The notes under the pieces: model-generated
Database searches by the model: none
Seen by the model: only the letters and a program-made list of their open reading frames with translations
Told to the model about the DNA's origin: nothing
Position numbers and translations under genes: made by a program
Origin: Syntrophomonadaceae bacterium
GTDB lineage: Bacteria > Bacillota > Dethiobacteria > DTU022
NCBI GenBank assembly: GCA_003553305.1
Contig: PWEB01000156.1
Span: forward strand, 1 to 5,761
Reading direction: 5' to 3'
Length of the DNA stretch: 5,761 bases
Shown here: positions 1 through 4,639 of the stretch, in pieces
Layout: each line of letters opens with the position of its first letter
Position numbering within the stretch: position 1 is the first letter of the stretch

Positions 1-105
1 CGCCTGTCAAAACTATATTAACTCGAATCTCCTAAAAAAACAATGGGTTAAGGTAAAAAGGCTTTTGATTTACTTTCTCCGTGCCATTTAGATTGCTTAC
101 CGATC

Positions 106-143
106 AGATCTTTTCAAAGATCGCAAATGGCTTGAAAAGATCT
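106..143 (-). terminator. Inverted repeat after zinc-ribbon gene, possible terminator
   Basis: A perfect 12-base inverted repeat (AGATCTTTTCAA at 106-117, its complement at 132-143) encloses a 14-base loop and begins 3 bases after the stop codon of the minus-strand zinc-ribbon gene. The position suits a 3' end signal. However, the stem is AT-rich and no T-run follows it on the minus strand, so it is not a standard intrinsic terminator. An alternative, mutually exclusive small hairpin (GATCTT 107-112 with AAGATC 117-122) shares one arm. It could also be a 3'-end stabiliser or a protein-binding site. Confidence 0.4.
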
Positions 144-146
144 CCC

Positions 147-944
147 CTATAGTTCCGCTTCTCTTAGAAACTTCCAGTCCGTACCATCCCAGATAAAAAC
201 AATCCGGAGTGACCATTCACTAAACGGGACGCCAAATAAAACCGTCGCAAACTCTTCTTCCTTAGATTCAATCTTATATACAATTATCTCCTCTTCCTGA
301 GAGATATATTGATCGAAATCTTCCGCGATATCTTCCATCTCGTCATTGGGAACCAATAAGACATCCGGGTCATCTATCCTCTCTATTAACCATTCATGCA
401 TAACAGGTTCAAGCTTATCATAATCAGGAGGCACTTCTTCATCAAATTCCTGCTCTTCAGGATCTTCTTGCGGGTCGGGACCGGGATCCTGATCTGGATC
501 CGCATCTTCCAAATCTTCCGGGTCCGATTGTTCAAGTCCATCCTCCTCATTCAATTCAGGAACTTCGACTTCCGGATCGTCATTTCCGGGATCTGCCGCT
601 GATTCAGGATCTTCACTACTTAAAAATATAACCCCACCTGCAATAATTAATAATGCAAACAATATAATTAACCCTGAAAAAATTAGGCCTGGTTTCTTTT
701 TCGGCCGGTAATCAAGCTCTGCAAATTCATCTTCCCGGTAAGGGCCGATCTGCCCATAATCAGGACCATCTAACTGTTCCTCCGCCTGCTCGTTTCCTTC
801 ATCTAGAAAAGAATATTCAAAACCATCTTCAGAATTATTCTCACCAGCAGCTTTAGAGTTTAATTTCGCATTACAATCTTTGCAGTTCACATCATCAAGA
901 CTGTTCTTAGCACCACAAAACGGACACTCTCTGTTTTCGTCCAT
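147..944 (-). CDS. Zinc-ribbon, single-pass membrane protein with acidic external linker
   Basis: A 265-residue protein of unknown function. Residues 7-24 form a short zinc ribbon (CPFC then CKDC; Cys 7, 10, 21, 24). A charged linker leads to RPKKKP at 80-85, followed directly by a hydrophobic membrane span at about 86-108. The basic residues before the span predict the ribbon in the cytoplasm and the C-terminus outside. Residues about 111-178 are a low-complexity Asp/Glu/Pro linker, and about 179-265 look like a small folded domain (VFIWDGTDWKFL near the end) that I do not recognise. The start is the ATG at 944: GGGAGGGGAG (957-948) lies 7 bases before it. A TTG at 959-957 is in frame but overlaps that site and has none of its own. 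The architecture resembles the many zinc-ribbon membrane proteins of Firmicutes. No partner gene is adjacent and it appears to be a single-gene unit. Confidence 0.85.
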   Translation of the reverse strand: MDENRECPFCGAKNSLDDVNCKDCNAKLNSKAAGENNSEDGFEYSFLDEGNEQAEEQLDGPDYGQIGPYREDEFAELDYRPKKKPGLIFSGLIILFALLIIAGGVIFLSSEDPESAADPGNDDPEVEVPELNEEDGLEQSDPEDLEDADPDQDPGPDPQEDPEEQEFDEEVPPDYDKLEPVMHEWLIERIDDPDVLLVPNDEMEDIAEDFDQYISQEEEIIVYKIESKEEEFATVLFGVPFSEWSLRIVFIWDGTDWKFLREAEL

Positions 945-1007
945 ATTCTCCCCTCCCAACTCACTTTAAATATTCCCCGGGAAATTTATTGGCTAGCCAT
1001 TAATCTA

Positions 1008-1016
1008 AGTATAGCA
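1008..1016 (-). promoter_or_regulatory. Extended -10 promoter for the zinc-ribbon gene
   Basis: On the minus strand TGC is followed by TATACT (TATACT at 1013-1008, TG at 1016-1015), an extended -10 element with five of six consensus bases. No good -35 box is seen 16-18 bases upstream, as is common for extended -10 promoters. Transcription would start near 1001, giving a leader of about 57 bases. A perfect 10-base palindrome, TGGCTAGCCA (990-999), sits immediately after the predicted start and could be an operator. Confidence 0.45.
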
Positions 1017-1061
1017 TATTTCAACTTTCCTGCTATCTTTCTGCATAAAATTTCTGTATAT

Positions 1062-1099
1062 TAAACCCATCCCATGTAATCCCTTTCCAGATGGGCTAA
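1062..1099 (-). terminator. Weak hairpin after SagB-like gene, possible terminator
   Basis: On the minus strand AGCCCATC (1097-1090) pairs with GATGGGTT (1071-1064), including one G-U pair, across an 18-base loop. After one mismatch, three more A-T pairs extend the stem. It lies about 60 bases beyond the stop of the SagB-like gene and before the promoter of the next gene, a reasonable place for termination. The U-run after it is short (TTTAAT), so the call is tentative. Confidence 0.3.
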
Positions 1100-1156
1100 A
1101 TTATACTTGACTGAATCAAATATTGACACTCAACAATTCATCTAAACCCTACAAGA

Positions 1157-1927
1157 CTATTGTTCAGGAACTCCAATCGGCATAATCATCAAAGGGGCTC
1201 CCTCGGTAGAAAGCACTTCTGCAACCTCTTCATCATCAAAAGCTCCGATTGCCACAGTTCCCAAATCCAACGCCTCTGCTTTTAAGTAAATGTTTTGAGA
1301 CACATAACCGGTATCCATATGCACATAACGCTCGCCTCGCTCACCGTAAGTTGAAGTTGTTCTTTCATAATGCGCAACCATTACAATGCTGATCGGTGCT
1401 TTAGCAATGAATTGCTGACCCAGGGCGGCGGCAGCAAGCTGATCTCGCCTTTCTTCAGCTACTACTGCCTCAAGGCTGTGTGCCTCATAATCGTAGCGAT
1501 AAACCCCTTTTCCCAGGCCATCCACATTGCCTGCAACAAGATAAATATCCAGGGGATACGCCCCGCCGGCTGAAGGCGCAGTGCGCGTAGCGCCGGACAC
1601 TCCGTCAACACCCAGGCCTCCTGCTGCCCAGAGCAAATCCCCGACCTGGGCGAGATTCAAACTATGAACGGTGTAATCACGGCGGGAGAGACGCTCATAA
1701 AGAACTTCTGATACAGTTGTTTTGTTATTTAGATCAATTTCGGGCAGGGAAACTGCTTCATTCACTTCTTTTTCCTTGGCGCTATCATTCTGGTTTTCCA
1801 GGGGCTTTAATTCTTCGTTAACTTCCTGATCAGGCCCAGCTTCGGGAGAGCACCCGTTAAGCCCGGCCACCATCATCAACATCAACAAGAAAACCGCCAT
1901 ATACACATTTACAATTTTATAGATCAC
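1157..1927 (-). CDS. SagB/ThcOx-type nitroreductase-family lipoprotein
   Basis: A 256-residue predicted lipoprotein with an FMN-dependent nitroreductase fold. A hydrophobic N-terminus (residues 10-23) ends in a lipobox, LNGC, with the lipidated Cys at 26. A charged spacer to about residue 60 then leads to the enzyme domain. Family motifs visible are LSRRDY (80-85, the phosphate-contacting Arg region of the flavin site), TRTAPSAGGAYPL (114-126, characteristic of SagB-type dehydrogenases), HMDTGYVSQNIYLKAEAL (203-220) and a terminal MPIG (249-252). Relatives oxidise azolines in thiazole/oxazole-modified peptide synthesis, but many stand-alone members have no known substrate. No YcaO, cyclodehydratase or precursor peptide gene is present here, so that role is not supported. 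The start is GTG at 1927, with AAGGGAG (1941-1935) 7 bases before it. The lipobox indicates that the enzyme sits on the outer face of the membrane. Confidence 0.85.
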   Translation of the reverse strand: MIYKIVNVYMAVFLLMLMMVAGLNGCSPEAGPDQEVNEELKPLENQNDSAKEKEVNEAVSLPEIDLNNKTTVSEVLYERLSRRDYTVHSLNLAQVGDLLWAAGGLGVDGVSGATRTAPSAGGAYPLDIYLVAGNVDGLGKGVYRYDYEAHSLEAVVAEERRDQLAAAALGQQFIAKAPISIVMVAHYERTTSTYGERGERYVHMDTGYVSQNIYLKAEALDLGTVAIGAFDDEEVAEVLSTEGAPLMIMPIGVPEQ

Positions 1928-1949
1928 CGAACCGCTCCCTTCATGCCAT

Positions 1950-1958
1950 ATTATACCA
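1950..1958 (-). promoter_or_regulatory. Extended -10 promoter for the SagB-like gene
   Basis: On the minus strand TGG is followed by a perfect TATAAT (1955-1950), an extended -10 element. The -35 region (near 1973-1979) has no consensus match. Transcription would begin near 1943, leaving a very short leader of about 16 bases that holds only the ribosome binding site AAGGGAG. Confidence 0.5.
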
Positions 1959-1999
1959 TTTAAGTCTTATAGCGCTTTGCTTACCTATACCGTTCGATA

Positions 2000-2027
2000 T
2001 TTATAGATTATCTCCTTTTGATATAAT
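2000..2027 (+). promoter_or_regulatory. Extended -10 promoter for asnB
   Basis: TG (2019-2020) plus one base precedes a perfect TATAAT (2022-2027). TTTATA at 2000-2005 is a four-of-six -35 match with a 16-base spacer. Transcription would start near 2034, giving a leader of about 140 bases. The leader lacks the conserved T-box motif. It does contain the near-palindrome TTGTG-G-CACAA (2096-2106) and a small stem (2123-2130 with 2140-2149, 2-base bulge) ahead of the ribosome binding site; no known riboswitch was recognised. Confidence 0.5.
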
Positions 2028-2161
2028 CGATAGTCCCAACCAGTCTTAACTCTTCAATATTGCTCGATCTAGCTCATTCGTCTTATATCACACTTTTGTG
2101 GCACAATAAAGCTTAGTTTCGAGTTGCCGTGAATTTATGACGCTGCAGCAAAATAATAATT

Positions 2162-2171
2162 AGGAAGTGAT
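2162..2171 (+). promoter_or_regulatory. Strong asnB ribosome binding site that points to an ATC start
   Basis: AGGAAGTGAT matches the anti-Shine-Dalgarno complement AGGAGGTGAT at nine of ten positions. Its core (GGAAG, 2163-2167) is 8 bases before the ATC at 2176, the normal spacing. The only in-frame conventional start, GTG at 2167-2169, lies inside this site. An in-frame TAG at 2161-2163 rules out any start further upstream. Confidence 0.7.
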
Positions 2172-2175
2172 ATTC

Positions 2176-3687
2176 ATCTGTGGAATTGCAGGAATGTGGA
2201 ATGACCTAAACCAAACCGATATCCGTTTTATGTTAAACGAGATGGTTCACCGCGGCCCTGACGCTGCCGGAGAAAAGGTCTTTAAGGATGTTCCGGGAAT
2301 GTTTGGACACCGCCGGTTGAGCATTATGGATCCTGAGGGTGGGAATCAGCCAATCAATAACGAATCGCTCTCAATGTCTATCATTGCTAACGGCGAAATC
2401 TATAATTTTCCTGAACTACATAAATCCCTTGCTGAGAAACACAACTTCAAGACTAAAAGCGACACCGAAACTATTTTACATCTTTACGAAGATGCAGGAT
2501 CCGAGCTGGTCAGCAAATTAGAAGGAATGTATGCTTTTGCTATTGCAGACGGAGAGAACCTATTTGTAGCCAGGGATCCGATAGGAATTAAACCTCTTTA
2601 CTATATATCAAGTGACGACGGTTTTTACTTTGCATCCGAATTAAAACCTTTGTCCGGTCTGCCCGGTGAAGTACACGAGTTCCCTCCGGGAACCTATTAC
2701 CATACCAAACAGGGTTTTCAAACATATTACAATGTTCCGGATGTGAAACCCAACAATGATCCGCTGGATGTTCATATTAAGCGCCTCCGCAATACCCTTG
2801 AAAAGGTAGTCAACTCGCATTTGATGAGTGATGTTCCTTTAGGTGTTTTCCTCTCCGGCGGGCTGGACAGCAGCATCACAACCGCCATGTCCAGAAAGAT
2901 TATCGGCAGACCGATTCATTCTTTCTCAGTCGGTATTGAAGGTTGCCCGGACCTTGAATCAGCGCGGATGCTGTCTCGCTATTTAGATACCATCCACCAT
3001 GAATACTTACTTACAGTGGACGAAGTAATGTCCAAGATTCCTGAAATTATTTACTACCTGGAATCTTACGATCAAGACCTGGTGCGCAGCGCCATCCCCA
3101 CCTATTTTACCGCTAGACTGGCCCGGGAGCATGTAAAAGTGGTCTTGAGCGGTGAAGGCGCAGACGAATTGTTTGCCGGTTATGGATACTTCAAGGGGCT
3201 AAACGGAAATAATGAAGCTCTGCAATCTGAAATGAGGCGAGCTGTCTCTACCCTGCACAACATCAATTTACAAAGGGTAGACCGTCTTACTATGGCCCAT
3301 TCCATTGAGGCACGGGTTCCATTTTTAGACCGGGAGGCCATTGAAGTAAGCTTAAGTATACCTTCTGAATACAAGCTATGCGGTAATCCACCCATAGAAA
3401 AATGGATTTTGCGCAAAGCAGTGGAAGATTTGCTGCCTGACCAGATTACCTGGCGCAAGAAAGAGCAGTTCGATGAGGGAAGCGGCATTATTGACTTTAT
3501 TGAACAATCTATCGCTGACAAATTCAGCCGTACAGATGCAATCGACCACCAGAAAAAACATCCCGAAGTTAACTTGCGCTCCCATGAAGAAATATACTAT
3601 CACAAACTGTTCACCGAAGTCTTTGACCATCCAGAAGTAATCGGTAACAACGTAGGTCACTGGTCGGAACGGCCCGCCTATCAATAG
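2176..3687 (+). CDS. asnB: Asparagine synthetase, glutamine-hydrolysing
   Basis: This enzyme makes asparagine from aspartate, ATP and glutamine, releasing AMP, pyrophosphate and glutamate in the cytoplasm. With the ATC start it has 503 residues, shorter than E. coli AsnB (about 554). The N-terminal class II glutaminase domain begins CGIAGM, whose Cys is the nucleophile, then HRGPD, GHRRLSIMD, NGEIYN, SDTE and RDPIGIKPLYY. The synthetase domain has the ATP-binding loop FLSGGLDSS (about residues 225-233), SGEGADELFAGYGYF (about 325-339), HSIEARVPFLD (about 375-385) and the RKKEQFDEGSG loop, all intact. The start is unusual: the catalytic Cys must become residue 1 after Met removal, and the codon just before it is ATC, at ideal distance from the ribosome binding site. 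The GTG at 2167 would add three residues (MIFI-C instead of M-C) and would need propeptide cleavage. The gene runs divergently from the SagB-like gene and ends at a hairpin terminator. Confidence 0.96.
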   Translation: MCGIAGMWNDLNQTDIRFMLNEMVHRGPDAAGEKVFKDVPGMFGHRRLSIMDPEGGNQPINNESLSMSIIANGEIYNFPELHKSLAEKHNFKTKSDTETILHLYEDAGSELVSKLEGMYAFAIADGENLFVARDPIGIKPLYYISSDDGFYFASELKPLSGLPGEVHEFPPGTYYHTKQGFQTYYNVPDVKPNNDPLDVHIKRLRNTLEKVVNSHLMSDVPLGVFLSGGLDSSITTAMSRKIIGRPIHSFSVGIEGCPDLESARMLSRYLDTIHHEYLLTVDEVMSKIPEIIYYLESYDQDLVRSAIPTYFTARLAREHVKVVLSGEGADELFAGYGYFKGLNGNNEALQSEMRRAVSTLHNINLQRVDRLTMAHSIEARVPFLDREAIEVSLSIPSEYKLCGNPPIEKWILRKAVEDLLPDQITWRKKEQFDEGSGIIDFIEQSIADKFSRTDAIDHQKKHPEVNLRSHEEIYYHKLFTEVFDHPEVIGNNVGHWSERPAYQ

Positions 3688-3729
3688 CCATTTAAGCATT
3701 TAAATTAGCAGGACATCAATGATTTTAAT

Positions 3730-3761
3730 AAGCCTCTCGCTAAGATATCGGCGGGAGGCTT
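3730..3761. terminator. Bidirectional intrinsic terminator between convergent genes
   Basis: An 11-base stem (AAGCCTCTCGC at 3730-3740 with GCGGGAGGCTT at 3751-3761, one G-U pair) encloses a 10-base loop. The GC-rich stem is flanked by TTTTAA on the left and TTAAAA on the right, so each strand has short A/T tracts around it. It lies between the converging asnB and QueG-like genes, 43 bases after asnB and 52 bases beyond the other stop, and fits a shared terminator. The T-tracts are modest in both directions. Confidence 0.7.
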
Positions 3762-3812
3762 TAAAATACACAAAGATGTTAAGGAAGATTCACTGTTTCG
3801 GTATAAACGCTT

Positions 3813-4583
3813 TTAAGGGATCACCTTTTCGCAGGCCACGGCAGTTTGACATTTCCCGCATCCATGACGAGGTCGGTAGCGGGGTATTATTACATTACTT
3901 AAATAATCCGAACAGATCTGGACATCCTTGCCTTCTCCAGTAATAGCCCCGGCAGGACATCTTTCAATACACTGACCACATCTGTTGCAGTATTCTTCAA
4001 TCCCACTGTAGGGTCTGGAAGAAGACTTGATCAGCAGGTCGGTAACTATACTGCCGTAACGGCCGGCGCAACCATTTTCGGTAATCAGGGATTTGCTAAG
4101 CGAAAAAGTGCCCAGGCCCGCTATATAAGCGGCGTGTCTTTCAGACCAGTTACTTCTCAAATCGGTTCTTTTAAAACGGGAATCCAGAGAAGGGGCAACA
4201 GCTTTACCTCCCGCTTCTTCTACTGAATCAACCAGGGCCTGCCGCAGTAACTTATTAAACTCTTCTCCTTCTATGCGACCATAGAGCCATTCCTTAGCAG
4301 GCCATTCTTCTACCCGGTTAGCTTCACGAATTTCTCGGGAAAAAGGGAGGAAATATGAAACTACACTTTTAGCTCCGTTTAGCCATTCCGAAGGTGCTAG
4401 GTGATGCTCTCCGATAACAGTAGAATCTTTTAGTTTATCGAATAAAGGATCTGAAGCTTCCGCTGCTTTTAGCAGAGGATAATTGAATATCCTTTCTATG
4501 CTGAAATCTTTTTCATTGACCCGGTTCAAAAGACTTTCGTCCACCAGTCGGTCCATCTGCTCCTTTAAATCTTCGATTTCCAT
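3813..4583 (-). CDS. QueG-like (COG1600) double [4Fe-4S] protein
   Basis: A 256-residue cytoplasmic iron-sulfur protein related to epoxyqueuosine reductase. The ferredoxin-like part has CNRCGQCIERCP (Cys 199, 202, 205, 209) and further cysteines at 224, 242, 245 and 251 (GCGKC then C), the full set of eight for two [4Fe-4S] clusters. Upstream, NWSERHAAYIAGLGTFSLSK (145-164) and GRYGSIVTDLLI (174-185) correspond to the family's AGLGW...G and GE(I/V)ITD regions. True QueG uses cobalamin to make queuosine in tRNA. Here the usual D-S-x-P motif before AGLG is replaced by a TDLRSNWSERH segment, and the C-terminal HEAT-like part is absent, so it is more likely a separate anaerobe subfamily of unknown substrate. 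The start is ATG, with AGAGGAG (4597-4591) 7 bases before it. It lies 56 bases after the surface-protein gene with no clear terminator between them, so cotranscription is possible. Confidence 0.85.
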   Translation of the reverse strand: MEIEDLKEQMDRLVDESLLNRVNEKDFSIERIFNYPLLKAAEASDPLFDKLKDSTVIGEHHLAPSEWLNGAKSVVSYFLPFSREIREANRVEEWPAKEWLYGRIEGEEFNKLLRQALVDSVEEAGGKAVAPSLDSRFKRTDLRSNWSERHAAYIAGLGTFSLSKSLITENGCAGRYGSIVTDLLIKSSSRPYSGIEEYCNRCGQCIERCPAGAITGEGKDVQICSDYLSNVIIPRYRPRHGCGKCQTAVACEKVIP

Positions 4584-4639
4584 CTATTTTCTCCTCTTCA
4601 TGTTAAACTTTTTAGAAGCGCCTGTTTTATCTTTATTAA

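Noticed and set aside
5..33. AGGAG-like site (28-33) and TTGACA (5-10) on the minus strand, suggesting a gene or promoter running off the left edge
   Set aside because: No ATG, GTG or TTG falls at a proper distance from the AGGAG, and the matching -10 would lie outside the window.
2..91. Short plus-strand open frame entering from the left edge and stopping at 89-91
   Set aside because: Only 29 codons are visible, with no recognisable motif, and the flanking sequence looks intergenic. It cannot be separated from chance.
1157..1927. Thiazole/oxazole-modified peptide biosynthesis cluster, suggested by the SagB-type protein
   Set aside because: No YcaO, cyclodehydratase, precursor peptide or exporter is present in the window, and this SagB-type protein is a lipoprotein.
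2034..2166. T-box riboswitch upstream of asnB
   Set aside because: The conserved antiterminator sequence and a terminator hairpin with a T-run are absent.
3719..3943. Plus-strand open frame of 74 codons
   Set aside because: It runs through the terminator hairpin and into the antisense of the QueG-like gene, with no ribosome binding site or family resemblance.
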